Assembly: GCA_030063045.1 (NCBI GenBank) | Contig: JAQSEB010000019.1 | Span: forward strand, 744,001-808,000 | Direction: 5' to 3' | From: Pratylenchus scribneri | Lineage: Eukaryota; Nematoda; Chromadorea; Rhabditida; Pratylenchidae | Length of the DNA: 64,000 nt | Part shown: piece after piece, positions 10,025 to 20,799 of the stretch | Position numbering within the stretch: the stretch's first letter is position 1 | Layout: every line of letters starts with the position of its first letter | The notes under the pieces: model-generated | Told to the model about the DNA's origin: nothing | Databases searched by the model: none | Seen by the model: only the letters and a program-made list of their open reading frames with translations | Translations under genes and position numbers: made by a program

Positions 10025-12206
10025 TCAACTTTTTGCCAAAACACCACCATCAGCCACATAATTGCCTCCGGTCATATATGAAGCATTTGGGCTGGCCAAA
10101 AATGTGACCAAATGGGCCACCTAAAATGTGCAAATTTAATAATAATTATTTATCAAATTACTTCTTCCGGTTTGCCAAAACGACGTTGAATGGAAATGCC
10201 ATCGATCGTTGCTTTCAACTATTTTTTAAAAATAATTTAAAAGTAATTTCATTTTTTACTTGTTTTGGGTCCATTGGTGGCAATCCAGCACGCGCAGTGA
10301 AGTCCGATTCAACAGGACCAGGACTAAAAATGATTTATTTTGACATTTAATTAAAATCAATTTCAATTTATTACCTGACAGTGTTCACTCGAATACCTTT
10401 TGGGCCCAGCTCATTTGCCATACTTTGACTGTAATGGTCAAGTGCGGCTTTGGACATTGAATAATATTTCATTGCAGTGTACTGAAAAAAGTAAAAAATA
10501 TTAATTCAAAATTTATATTATTATTAAATATTTTTAATGGAATATTTTCATTTAATTTGTTAAAAATTAATTAAAATTATTTTTAGCATTTTAAAAGTTA
10601 ATATAAATTAGAATAAATCATTTTTATTGTTAATGCCAATAATGCCATAGCTCATAGGGCATTTCCTATTTGTCATACTGTACCCTATATTTGTTGCCTA
10701 ATCGCCCCCATCATTACCCTATCAATCAAATATTACCTCAATCTGCCTTTTTTAAAAAAGGAGCTCTTTTTCCCTCCTACTCCTATCGTATTTTTGCCGT
10801 CATTCCAATTTTCCCGCACAATTGATAAAAAATGATATAAATAATAATCTAAGGTTTTCCCTTATTCCTCTATCCCGTTCATTGGACTAATTAGGACTTC
10901 AGCAAAGGCCCGGGGAAAACCCCAAACCATTTAGCCCTAGATTAGTGTTAATATTTACATATATTGTATAATTTTTATTCTAAATTCCTAATCCAAACCA
11001 AAGCTCAATTCGTCCCTTTGTTCACTTCTAATTATATTTTTTTCGAATTATAATTATTTATTATTTTTTTTATTATTTTTTGCTCACATTTCGGGTGCCA
11101 AATATACTGCTTATGTTCACCACATTCCCTTTGTTCTTTTCAAGATGAGGAACACAAAGATCGGTGAGTTCAATTATACTGTTAATTATTAAATAAATTT
11201 AATTAACTTTTAATGATAATACCTTCGAATATTGATCGCAAAAACATGGTCATATGTGCTCAGGGAATTCAAATTTTCGCCTGGTAAATTCATTACACCG
11301 GCATTATTCACCTAAATTTTGAGTTATTTATTAAAAGAATTAGTAATATTTTTTCCATCAAAAAGTAGTTTTTGATTTCTAATAAATCAGAAACCGGTTT
11401 TAGGCACTAAAAACTTTATTACCAATTTGTAAATCTCATCGAAACGCGTCTTTTGACTTCTTATTTTAAATCGAAACTGAGTGAGTTAAACCGTTTAAAC
11501 CATATTTCCAGTTTTTGGTTTTAAACTCTTTAATTTTGGGCAAAAAATTGACATTTTTATATCATTCGATGCTTCTCGATGAGATCTACAAGTATAAGGT
11601 TTGTAGGGTCTAAAACCGATTTCTGATTTATTAGAAGTCAAAAACTACCTTTGATGCAAAAATAGATCCTTAAAAGAATTTAGTGCTGCGATCATTTATT
11701 AGATCCAAATTTTCCATAAATCATTAAAATTAATATTGTATTTGGATACCGTAAGAATTTCATGTTGCCCAAAATAAGTAATTTTTTGCCCATAATTTCC
11801 TGATTAAATTAATTTTAACAATTTTAATATTGAATAACCCAAAAAAAGATGTCAATTTTTTAACTCACCAAAACATCAATTTGACCAAATTTTTCCATTG
11901 TTTTTTCCACAATTGTTTTGACAATTTTACTCTCTTGGATTGGCCCAATAATTGAGAGAATTTGAGCCTCTTTTATGCCATTTTTCAGCAACAATGCTTT
12001 TGTCTCTTCCAATTTTTCTTTGCTTTGTCCATGGATGGTTAGGGATGCTCCCTGTTTGGCAAATTCCAATGCAATTCCACGACCAATTCCACGGCTAGAA
12101 CCTAATAAAATATTTTAATAGAAATAATTTTTTAAAAATTAGTATTTTTACCGGTAACTATGACAACTTTTCCATTGAATTGTATTGAATTTCCATTGGA
12201 TGGCAT
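10025..12206 (-). CDS. Short-chain dehydrogenase/reductase (classical SDR)
   Basis: This is an NAD(P)-dependent oxidoreductase with a Rossmann fold. Minus-strand exons begin at 12206 (MPSNGNSIQFNGKVVIVTG). They carry the cofactor motif TGSSRGIG (split by an intron), NNAG, the catalytic Ser strand VNISSIFG, the active-site pair in YYSMSKAAL (Y-x-x-x-K), the post-strand RVNTVRPGPVESDF, and a C-terminus ending VADGGVLAKS. All catalytic residues are present and the length (about 260-270 residues) is normal for cytosolic or peroxisomal classical SDRs. The last residues do not give a convincing peroxisomal signal. Two introns are swollen by repeats: a palindromic MITE at 11354-11665 and a dispersed repeat at about 10635-10975. 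The gene lies between NTF2-like paralogues 2 and 3. Substrate cannot be assigned. Confidence 0.88.
10635..10975 (-). repeat. Dispersed ~300-bp repeat, inverted copy in an SDR intron
   Basis: Read on the minus strand this matches the family seen at 1480-1732. It contains GGGCTAAATGGTTTGGGG, AAGGCCC, TAATCTAGGG-like ends and a terminal segment with CCCTATGAGCTATGGC and TTATTGGCATTAAC. On the plus strand it begins GCCAATAATGCCATAGC and includes ATCAATCAAATATTACC, shared with the copies at 18895 and 63270. Confidence 0.7.
11354..11665. mobile_element. Palindromic MITE in an SDR intron (family A)
   Basis: The two halves are inverted copies. The left half reads TAGTTTTTGATTTCTAATAA, ATCAGAAACCGG and CTCATCGAAACGCG. 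The right half reads CGATGCTTCTCGATGAG, AACCGATTTCTGATTTATTA and GAAGTCAAAAACTA. The central part contains the pair GAGTTAAACCG and TTTAAACTCTTTAATTTTGG. Related palindromes lie at 15132-15483 and, truncated, at about 50395-50600; a decayed relative may lie at 3040-3260. There is no coding capacity, so it is non-autonomous. Confidence 0.8.
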
Positions 12207-13072
12207 TTTTTATTGAATGAAAATTTTTATTTGTGAATGAAAATTTTTATTTATGAATGAAAATTTTTATTTGAATATCCCTCATTTTTATGCACATTTT
12301 ATAGGTGCAAAAAGTGACAATTTTGTGTCCATTTTGTGCTGAATTTGTGACCAATTCAAAAATAATTATAATTTCTCTTTTCCCTTTTTTGTAGTTTGAT
12401 CAATTCGTGTTCAGAATATGAAAAGAATGGGAAATTTATTTGTATAGCCAATAAATTTGATCTGTGAATGTGAATGTGAAAGTTTATTTTGTACTAGATG
12501 TATTAAATAGAGTAAAAAAGAATTATAGTTGGTAGCTAAAAAGCATAATAAATCTAATAAATTTGGACAAATTAAAGGGGAACATATGTTGACAGAGAAT
12601 TGCCAAAAACCAAAAAAAATATTTAAATATATACATAATTCAGATTATTAAAGATTGATGTGCAATTACAAATTACAATTGCTTTGGATCTCTCCAAATC
12701 CTTTAGATGATGTTTTTCCCTTCAAATTCAAAGACTATATCGTTTTCAAGAAAATTATGTAAAAAAAGGTTGCATCTAATTTGGTGAAAATGGAGTTATC
12801 GTAGTAAATTTTTTAAGGGTTAGGCTCAGGATTATGTATGGTAGGGCCGGCATGGGTTCTAGTAATAGGATTAGGGTACCTCTCGAGTTCAATCGATCGG
12901 TTGTTTATAATTTATTAGAAAATTACAAATTTTAGTATAAGTTGTCTAAATAAATAATGAATGATTAAATTTAAACAATTTTTATTATTCTTTAATTTAT
13001 CAAAAAGCGTAAAAGGCGAATTTAACATTATTCCATCTTCATTTATTTTATGCTTCGTTCTTTCCCAATTTA
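12207..13072. other. Intergenic region between SDR and NTF2-like paralogue 3
   Basis: Just upstream of the SDR start is a small triplicate of GAATGAAAATTTTTATTT (12214-12262). Around 12835-12895 a GC-richer patch (GGGCCGGCATGGG, GGATTAGGG) resembles the outer end of the large inverted repeat at 17390-17420. This suggests a small fragment of that repeat family. No gene is seen. Confidence 0.5.
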
Positions 13073-14682
13073 TCATTGTGTTTCCATTGTGAAAATGTCA
13101 TGGTGAGTGTACCATTTGCCATCAGCAGTTGAACGCTTCAATACCACAACAAAATTGCCGGTTACCGTTTTGCCTTTGCTGAAATTAATTTAATTTAAAT
13201 GAGAATATTTGGAATTGGACCTGGTTGAGCTGAATCCACCCAAAACGGTGGCCAAATCACCGTTGGCATTAATTTCCTTTACATTGGTCTGAAAATGGCC
13301 AAAATTAATACAAAAATATTATTGGATGCTTTTTTACCGTTGAAACGGAATCATCGCTTGGGGGAAATTTGGCGTAAAAATCAGCAAAGAATTTTTCGAT
13401 TGCATTGTGCCCTTGCATTGGAGGAACACCCTAAAAAAGGAGGAATATAATTATTAAGAATGAATTGTTGGATGGACTGAATTCTGTTTTTGAATTAAAT
13501 GCAAACATTTAAATTCGAATTATAGATCGGAATTCGTTGTGTCTATAAAAATTTCGGTACTTGTGGGGGTTATTTATCCCCGGGCAGATTTGAAAAATTA
13601 TAAGATTCGTTCATATTTGATTTTAAACAATGGAAAAACATAATTTTATTTTTATATGATTTTAGGGTTGACCAATTTTGGGGGTAAATAAGGTAATTTT
13701 AGGGTGGGTGTGGGGAGAGAGGAAAAATCTTGGTACTAATGCAGTTTGTCCCCTACAAGAGAAAGGACTGAGAGAGGGAAGGAATTGATGGAAGGGGATT
13801 GTGTCACTCATCATATTTAGATGAAGGGAATGGAGTCAGCGATGGAGGAATGAATTTCCTCGCGTAGGGAAGATTCTTAAAACGGTGCAAATGTGAGTTA
13901 CTAATTAGAATTAAATATAAAATTAGAATAAAAATTAGAATAAACTTAGTTCATCACATTATTTCATCTCTTCAAAAAATCCGATAGACGATTCCGATAC
14001 GCCAAAAAATCCGATATTTTCCGATATCCGATAACGATATCCGATACGATATACATCTCGGATATATGCCGTGTAACTCTTTTGATTGCCCATGGGGAAT
14101 TATTTTTAAACCTCTCAAAAATTGGGATAATTAGAGGCTAACTTCTTTAATTTGTGGATATTTATGAATTAATTAGATCGGATTTGTAGATCTTTAAGGA
14201 ATTAAGAAAACGCAATAAAAATTTATTTGATTTTATCTTGCCTAGTTATGGATTCTCAAAATCGAGGGTGGGGAATTAAACGAATTATACATTTAAATAT
14301 TTTATTAATTCTATTCACAATTATTTTAATTTTAAATCAAAAATTTAAATTATGCACCGTTTTAGGAATCTTCCCTACGCGAGGAAATTCATTCCTCCAT
14401 CGCTGACTCCATTCCCTTCATCTAAATATGATGAGTGACACAATCCCCTTCCATCAATTCCTTCCCTCTCTCAGTCCTTTCTCTTGTAGGGGACAAACTG
14501 CATTAGTACCAAAATCTTTCCCGGGATAATCCATAAGTACCAAAATTTTCATAAAAATTTCTTACAGCGGTGATCAGCGTAGCATCCGGCGAATATGTTT
14601 TGATCAGTCGTTTCATATCCCTGGCTTTATGTGCTTCATCAATCTCCACCAAAAGGGAACGAATTTCTGCATCGGCAGTCAT
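13073..14682 (-). CDS. NTF2-like / DUF4440-type small protein, paralogue 3
   Basis: Four minus-strand exons: 14682 to about 14566, about 13430-13339, about 13288-13220 and about 13182-13073. The product begins MTADAEIRSLLVEIDEAHK and contains KTYSPDATLITA, GVPPMQGHNAIEKFF, EINANGDLATVLGG and TVTGNFVVVLKR, ending YTHHDIFTMETQ. The frame is intact and intron positions match the other copies. Its first intron is about 1.1 kb because a palindromic element (13545-14556) has inserted. It is separated from paralogues 1 and 2 by the SDR gene, so the array was expanded or interrupted after duplication. Confidence 0.78.
13545..14556. mobile_element. Fold-back element with ~180-bp inverted repeats inside intron 1 of NTF2-like paralogue 3
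   Basis: Two near-perfect inverted arms are visible, about 13725-13890 and 14350-14515. Shared words include AATGCAGTTTGTCCCCTACA, GGAAGGAATTGATGGAAGGG, ATGGAGTCAGCGATGGAGGA and CGCGTAGGGAAGATTC. Beyond them an outer pair (AATTTCGGTACTTGTGG and, inverted, AATTTTGGTACTTATGG) marks the likely termini. The interior holds a GATATCCGATA-rich patch (13978-14070) and no coding sequence. Confidence 0.75.
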
Positions 14683-15911
14683 TTTTAAAAATAATAATTT
14701 TAAAATAACTAAAAAATGATTATTTTATTGATGGCCGATTATTTTATATTTTTAAGTTTAAATAGGCTGGCCTCGGGAAGGGATTATAATAGTCTGAAAT
14801 TATATAGTTTGGTTGGACCGAAAATGGATTGGGCGACGGATTTGATGGATTATTCCAAAAAAATTTTTGGTCTACGAAAAGACAAACAAATGAATGTGAT
14901 GACCGAAAAGAATGAAAATTTGTCTATCCTATTTCATTCATTATTTGGATTATTTGACTGGGTCAAACTACAGCACAAATTGACAAAACTACAATGATCA
15001 TCATTCATTCATCATCATCATTATTCATTATAAACTAGAAATAGAAAATGATCTTCCATCCCAATAATTCCCTCAATAATTCTATCAAAAATACATATAT
15101 GGAAAAAATGTAATCTTTTATTACTGCCGGGGGTCATGTCCACAATTCTGCAAATGTGAGCGTTTTCGACTTATAATAAATCAGAAACCAGTTTTAGACC
15201 CCAAAAACCTTATACCATTTTGTAGATCTCATCGAGACGCATTGAATGTTATATAAAATGTCAGGTTTTGGCCCAAAATTAAAAAGTTTTAAACCAAAAA
15301 CTTAAAAATATGGGTTTAACGGTTTAACTCTTTATTTTTGGGCCAAAATCTGATATTTTATATACCATTCGATGCGTCTCGATGAGATCTACAAATTGGT
15401 ATAAGGTTTGTGGGGTCTAAAACTGGTTTCTGATTTATTATAGTTCGAAAACACTCACATTTGCAGAATTGTGGACATGACCTAGCACCATCTTTTACAT
15501 TAAATCGAATGGAACAATATTTTTAATTAGAATAAAAATTTCATAATAAAAAATTATTATAAATTTTTATTAAAACTATTTATAAATCCATTTTATTAAA
15601 TTTTCCATATTTAAAATGATTTTCCAACTTCCATTCCAAGCAAAAATAGGCCGTAAATTTGCAAAGAAAATAGAGTGAAGTGGTTGACACTTTTTCTCAA
15701 ATTTGGTTGCCAAGGAATCTCAACACCCAATATCCATTTGGGGTGAGGATTTTCTTCTCTTTTTTGGTCATTCTCGGCTGTCTCCTTTTATGGATTAGAG
15801 GCGACATAAAGCTGATGACGATGAATTTGTGGATTCTTTGCATTCATTTTCCAAATTTATTAATTTAAATAAATTTTGTAAAAGTAAATTAATTCAATTT
15901 ATTTTTCCATT
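14683..15911. other. Intergenic region with MITE and a possible small exon at 15680-15868
   Basis: Apart from the palindromic element at 15132-15483, the main item is a 62-codon open stretch at 15680-15868 with a strongly hydrophobic core (FFSFLVILGCLLLWI). It could be a membrane-anchor exon of the gene that follows, or a chance frame. No clear splice sites link it to the start at 15912. Confidence 0.35.
15132..15483. mobile_element. Palindromic MITE (family A)
   Basis: It starts GGTCATGTCCACAATTCTGC and ends in its complement (GCAGAATTGTGGACATGACC). Internally AAATCAGAAACCAGTTTTAG and TGTAGATCTCATCGAGACGC recur inverted. The centre has the GGCCCAAAATTAAAAAG / TTTATTTTTGGGCC pair. It is the most complete family member in the window and has no coding capacity. 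Confidence 0.85.
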
Positions 15912-16951
15912 ATGCCCAAATCTTATGTAAATGCCGCCTCCGGCAATCCAACAGTAGAAGGAGTGAACATTTTCCAAATGGACCGTAACCAATTACAAAA
16001 TTTGCACCGAACCCTTTGGGCCCGTCAAAATCCTAATGACCAACTTTCTGCCCGTACACTTCGAATACGGGCAACGGAATGGCTTCTGTTGAATGGCCTA
16101 TCCACGATGCATCGTTTCGAGAATTGGGATGAGGCCAAAATGGACATGGGTGGAAGCAAAATTAGAGGGAATTTGGAGGATGAATGCAACACTTGCCGTC
16201 AATATCGCGTTGGAAAATGTTGGTTGAAATTTAAAATTGAAATAATATTATTTTTTATTTTATTGAGCCAAAAAAATTTTTTTCCATTTGAAAATCGAAT
16301 TAATTCTTAAATTTTCAAATTAAAAAATTAATTTTAAAATTAATAAATTAATATTTCTTTTCATACTCCATTTTCAGTACTTTTGGTTATTTAATCGCAG
16401 ATTTTTTTGGTTACCTATTGGAATGTAACGGTAACCCCCATGGGTCATTCGATATAGAGTTAGGATCATCAAGGGATAGGTTATCATCTCACTTATCCGT
16501 AACCCTAATTCAAATCACCCATGGGAGGGGGACTTCATTTCAAAATCTGCAAGTTGATAATCGAAAAGTATCATATTTTCTTCTAAAATTTATTATAAAT
16601 CAAAAATATTCCGAATTTAATTTAGCCATTCCAATATATGAGGAATTTGCTGCCATGACAAGAAAGAATCAAAATGGGCAAAAGGCAAATAAAAAAGAAA
16701 ACAATGGGCAAAATGAGGAAATTGTCGGCACTCCTCCGGGAACAGGCAATGCCACAATTTATGCAACCAGCTGGGAAAATTCATTCATCAGCAATTCGAA
16801 TGCAAATTATTCCTCCTCATTTAATTCACAAAATGCATTATTACGGAATGGCAACAAAATGATGATTTATTCAAATGCAGGAAATGAAGGAAGAAGGCCT
16901 CCGCATATTTCAAATTTACTTTTTGGTTGCCTTTGCTGTCGGCGAGATTGA
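15912..16951 (+). CDS. Unrecognised two-exon gene with Ser/Asn-rich C-terminus
   Basis: Exon 1 starts at ATG 15912 (MPKSYVNAASGNPTVEGVN) and runs to about 16216. It encodes a hydrophilic segment with NLHRTLWARQNPNDQLSARTL, ECNTCRQYRVG and several charged runs. Exon 2, from about 16632 to the stop at 16951, is Asn/Ser-rich and ends NLLFGCLCCRRD. A CLCC cluster near a C-terminus can be palmitoylated, but that is speculation. The intron contains a dispersed repeat (about 16375-16580), related to one in the P450 intron at 53985-54190. No signal peptide or known domain was recognised, and exon boundaries are uncertain. Confidence 0.4.
16375..16580 (+). repeat. Dispersed repeat shared with the P450 intron at 53985-54190
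   Basis: Shared blocks in the same order are GGTAACCCCCATGGGTCATT versus GATAACCCCAATGGGACATC, GATATAGAGTTAGGATC versus GTATAGGGCTAGGATC, then AACCCTAAT and GGGGGACT followed by TTTCAAAAT. Downstream parts (17150-17300 here, 54200-54310 there) share GAATAGGCT and GATTTAATCTATGAAATTT-like words, so the original element may have been longer. Confidence 0.6.
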
Positions 16952-17364
16952 AAAAAAATGACAAAAGATGGCAAATTTCGATGATTTCATGCAATAAATT
17001 TTATTAATGACCTATTTTCACAATAATCCATGTATAAATTCCACAATTATTTAAGAGGAAATTTTTGATGTATAATTAAATAAACGAAATATTCGATTAG
17101 ATATGTTATAGCTAATTCTGGGAATTGATGAATTCTCGGGAATTCACTAGGGGTAGTCTAGCAAATTTTAGAATCTCGGCTTCTAGACCCTTGTTTAAAT
17201 ATAAGAATAGGCTTATTCTATTAGGCATAGTCGATTTAATCTATGAAATTTTAGAATGTGGTGAGTTTATCTTAAAATGTTGAACTTTTGTTTAAACCAA
17301 AACCGGTTCCGTCTGAAATTGTAAAAAATTTAGAGACTAAATCGATCAGCCGAGTTGATGAGCC
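16952..17364. other. Intergenic region immediately outside the left inverted arm
   Basis: AT-rich, with repeat remnants (17150-17300) related to 54200-54310. The last bases before the arm (GAGTTGATGAGCC) do not match the bases following the right arm (TAACTAAGC), so no obvious target-site duplication flanks the palindromic structure. Confidence 0.5.
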
Positions 17365-17459
17365 GGGGCTAGGGATTAGGACTAGGGATTAGGGTTATGG
17401 TTAGGGGCCGGCATGGGATCTAGGGATTTAGGGGTTCGGAGCACACGGGATATAGCCGG

Positions 17460-18080
17460 ATAAAGGGGGATCATGTATCAAAATGGTGGGATTAATGCGA
17501 GAATGGATTGGAAGTGAAGGGAAAGCATGCCGAAGGCACGTGGGCCGGGCCAGAAGCCCAGGATTGCGCGGGAATTCACAGTCTCTAGGTAGAATTTAGC
17601 TTAATCCGGCTTTATCCCTCTTCATCCGACCCCCTTTTATCCGGCTTATCCAGCGTACTCTTGGGCCTTCCCCTTCGGGGCTCAGGGATATGCCTACAGC
17701 CCTTCCACGCTTTAATCCAACCATTTTGACCTTTAATCCCCCTTATATCCAACCAAATCCACTTATATCCTACTATATCCCATGCACTCTCAAGCACTTC
17801 CCCGACCTTCCAATGGCCCTCCGGGATATTCCCCATCCATTTCGGGGCTTAATCCTCCTGAATCCGCCTTAATCCCTCTTAATCCTCCTTAATCGCCCTA
17901 TATCCGGCTATATCTCCTGCACTCTCCTGGCCTCTATTACTCTTACCCGACCTTCCAGTGGCCTTCTGGGCCATTTTCCATCCATTTCGGGGCTTAATCC
18001 AGCTTAATCCCCCTTATATCCACCCCCAAATTCACCTATATCCGGCTATATCCTGCGCACCCTCAAAAAATTTAATATTC
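17460..18080 (+). repeat. GC-richer subterminal repeat of the arm with TTAATCC / TATATCC motifs
   Basis: This patch is much richer in GC than its surroundings. It is built from short units such as CCTTAATCC and CCTATATCC recurring every 10-20 bases, interspersed with CCCCGACCTTCCA and CATCCATTTCGGGGCTTAAT blocks. The same patch occurs inverted in the right arm (about 43126-43746) and again in this orientation just outside the right arm (43848-44190). The outermost bases (17370-17400) carry GGGATTAGG and TTAGGGTTATGG words, faintly telomere-like but not the nematode TTAGGC repeat. Confidence 0.7.
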
Positions 18081-18164
18081 CATCAATTTTTAATTTATTA
18101 AACCAATTTTGTTCATTTCAAACCGGTTTGCATTGATTATAACGAGCGAATATAATTTTTTATT

Positions 18165-18300
18165 GTTTTCGCCAAATTAAGTATATTTTTCGCCAAATTC
18201 AGTGTTTTTTTCGCCAAATTAAGTATAAATTATCTTTTCGCCAAATTAAATATTTTTTTCGCCAAATTCAGTATTTTTTTCGCCAAATTAAATGACTTCC
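18165..18300 (+). repeat. Short tandem repeat of TTTCGCCAAATTAAGTAT type
   Basis: Six imperfect copies of a unit of about 22 bp, each carrying TTCGCCAAATT, lie at the inner edge of the subterminal repeat. The mirror array in the right arm is at about 42906-43041. The third, external copy (44275-44332) has three units before homology ends. Confidence 0.8.
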
Positions 18301-18416
18301 ATTATTATTTCCTCCTGTTCTGAATTTTATCCAAATTAATTTTATGCCTTTTTATAGGAAATATTCAATTTAGGCTTGAAAATTTCAACATATTTGGTTT
18401 AAAATAATCCAATTTT

Positions 18417-19549
18417 TTATTCGCCACCATTCTTCCCACAAAAATCGCAGGTTTTGGCACAATATCGGCGCTTCAAAAATTCGGAATATGCCGATGAAGT
18501 GCAGAAGCCTTGGAGCTGCCAAATTTGACATCTTTTTTGGAATGATTGTAAACAAATTCTAAAAATTATTTTGCCTTTGATAAGCATCCATGCATTTTTC
18601 CGTCTTTTTCGATTTTTCTTTCTTTTTCTTGTTTCCAATATTCGTTTTCACTCCTTTGGCATGTGCCCCATTATTTTGGCCACAATGCCCACAAGTCTTA
18701 ATAAAAAAATAAGAAATTATTCATTTTTTTATATTCCTCTCTACTTTTGCGCATTCCAATGCCATCAATGCCGAAAATGCCGGAGTCCGGCAGAGGAATT
18801 CCGCTCGGCCACAATCCTTGCCCCGATCCATGCATTTGCCCAGCAAATCGGCATCTAAATTATTTATTTTAAATTCACTTTTATGCAATTAATTTGTCAA
18901 TGCCAACAATGCCTAAGTGTATTTCTTATTCATTATACTTTACCCTCACTTTTTGCCTAATCAACCTCTTTCAGCCCATCAATCAAATATTGCTTCAATC
19001 TACATTATTTAAAACAACCCTTTTGCCGTTTCTCCTATCGTTTTTGCCCTTCACTTTATTATTCCCATTTTTCATAAAATGATAATATTATAATAATCTA
19101 AAGTTTCTTCTTATCCCATTCATTGGGCCAGTGAGTGTTAGGCCTCCGGCAAAGATCCGGGGCGAGAAGCAACCACATTAGGCCTAGATTAAGACTAATA
19201 CATTCCATACCTTCCTCCATTCTATGCCCATCCGGGGCGCATAAATTGCAAGTGCGTGGACATTGAAGGCGCACCAAACGGCTATAATGCGGATTCAGGC
19301 AAAGTTTTGCGGTCAAAAGGCATTGTGGCCCAATGTCAATACAAATTGGGCGTCTGATTCAAATCAATTATTATTTTATGTTTTATTCTTCATTTACTTT
19401 GTTGTTTGATTGTCCATTTTGCTGCTGGACTCAATCATTGATGTTGAAGTGGAGGAGGGCATTCCCATTGTTGTGATTGTTGACATTGTCACATTGTTGG
19501 CTAGATGAGTGGTGGCCATTGTCGATGCATTCGCCATTATCTGCGCCAT
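18417..19549 (-). CDS. Protein with three ShKT domains, left-arm copy
   Basis: Minus-strand gene starting at 19549 with a Ser/Thr-rich leader (MAQIMANASTMATTH). After an intron in phase 2 comes the first ShKT domain (start PICIDIGPQCLL, end QCPRTCNLCAP). The second exon pair encodes CMDRGKDC through ECAK-TCGHCG. The last exon gives CQIWQLQGFC and YCAKTCDFC before the stop. The six-cysteine C-x-D ... C-x-x-T-C-x-x-C pattern is the ShKT signature, abundant in secreted nematode proteins and often attached to enzymes. No clear signal peptide is visible, so a 5' exon may be missing. The third domain's CMDAYQ start lies one frame off its remainder, suggesting an indel or tiny unrecognised intron. 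A dispersed 300-bp repeat (18895-19200) occupies one intron. The copy in the right arm is identical. Confidence 0.6.
18895..19200 (-). repeat. Dispersed ~300-bp repeat in a ShKT-gene intron (left arm)
   Basis: Minus-strand copy with GGCCTAATGTGG, CGCCCCGGATCTTTGCCGG, AGGCCTAACACTCACTGG and a terminal TTAGGCATTGTTGGCATTGAC. The mirror copy in the right arm is at 42006-42311. It matches the family members at 58945 and 61785. Confidence 0.75.
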
Positions 19550-19597
19550 CAAATATATTCGGATTGGATAATAATAATAATCGTCAATTATAAAATT

Positions 19598-20266
19598 CCG
19601 GAAAGTTTTAATTCTGATTTTGTTTCCGGAAAGTTTTAATTCTGATTTTGTTTCCGGAAAGTTTTAATTCTGATTTTGTTTCCGGAAAGTTTTAATTCTG
19701 ATTTTTTGTTCCGGAAAGTTTTAATTCTGATTTTGTTTCCGGAAAGTTTTAATTCTGATTTTGTTTCCGGAAAGTTTTAATTCTGATTTTGTTTCCGGAA
19801 AGTTTTAATTCTGATTTTGTTTCCGGAAAGTTTTAATTCTGATTTTGTTTCCGGAAAGTTTTAATTCTGATTTTTGTTCCGAAAAGTTTTAATTCTGATT
19901 TTGTTTCCGGAAAGTTTTAATTCTGATTTTGTTTCCGGAAAGTTTTAATTCTGATTTTGTTTCCGGAAAGTTTTAATTCTGATTTTTGTTCCGGAAAGTT
20001 TTAATTCTGATTTTGTTTCCGGAAAGTTTTAATTCTGATTTTTGTTCCGAAAAGTTTTAATTCTGATTTTGTTTCCGGAAAGTTTTAATTCTGATTTTTG
20101 TTCCGGAAAGTTTTAATTCTGATTTTGTTTCCGGAAAGTTTTAATTCTGATTTTTGTTCCGAAAAGTTTTAATTCTGATTTTGTTTCCGGAAAGTTTTAA
20201 TTCTGATTTTGTTTCCGGAAAATTTTAATTCTGATTTTGTTTCCGGAAAGTTTTAATTCTGATTTT
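19598..20266 (+). repeat. 28-bp satellite array, left arm
   Basis: About 24 tandem units of CCGGAAAGTTTTAATTCTGA followed by TTTTGTTT, with sporadic variants (TTTTTGTT, GAAAAG for GGAAAG). The mirror array is at 40940-41608. The same core occurs as short outlying arrays at 52265-52430 and 60655-61205, so the satellite is dispersed in the genome. Frames open through the array are artefacts of the repeat. Confidence 0.95.
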
Positions 20267-20454
20267 TTATATTTCCAAGAAAGCAATTCCAATTTTAAAT
20301 ACAGTACACCTTTCCTTATTAAATCAAATAATTTCCCTTTTATTTTTATTCCCTCTTTTTTTAAATTTAATAATTCAACAATTGGTCCATTTTTGAAGAT
20401 ATGCGACACATTTTGCACTTTATTATTCAGTATGACCTGATTTATTTTCTTTTC

Positions 20455-20799
20455 TTAATTCATTATTCCCCTCGAATCTAAGCAATAATTTTGTGCCAAA
20501 ATATTATTCCCCTTTACCCCCTCGGCTTCTTCTTCCTCCCCCTCTTCCTCCTGTTCCACACTGTTATCCACCAGAATTTGCTTTTCCACATTCACCATCA
20601 TTCCTTGTTTTCGGCGGCTTTTCTTCCTCATTTTCATCAATTTTGCCGTCATCATTTTTGTTGTTGTTTCCATTTCATTTGTTCTATTTCCCATCATTTC
20701 CCCATTTTCATTGGACACTGTTGGACCGTCAATATTTTCGGCTGTTTGATTAAATGTTGACGAATGAAAGGCGCGGTTTCCCTCCCCGAGTTCGAACAT
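20455..20799 (-). CDS. Hypothetical charged protein in left arm (low confidence)
   Basis: A 114-codon minus-strand frame starting MFELGEGNRAFHSSTFNQ, with a Met/Lys-rich centre and an acidic EQEEEGEEEE run. An alternative frame over the same bases is also open and acidic (KIDENEEEKPPK), so the real frame is uncertain. The mirror copy is at 40407-40751. It sits beside the satellite array. No domain was recognised. Confidence 0.25.
   Translation of the reverse strand: MFELGEGNRAFHSSTFNQTAENIDGPTVSNENGEMMGNRTNEMETTTKMMTAKLMKMRKKSRRKQGMMVNVEKQILVDNSVEQEEEGEEEEAEGVKGNNILAQNYCLDSRGIMN

Noticed and set aside
17365..17420. Internal telomere repeat at the arm tip
   Set aside because: GGGATTAGG and TTAGGGTTATGG words are degenerate and do not form a run of the nematode TTAGGC unit. 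They are part of the subterminal repeat's own TTAATCC-type composition.
19598..20266. CRISPR-like array
   Set aside because: The regular 28-bp periodicity is a simple satellite without unique spacers, in a eukaryotic genome.
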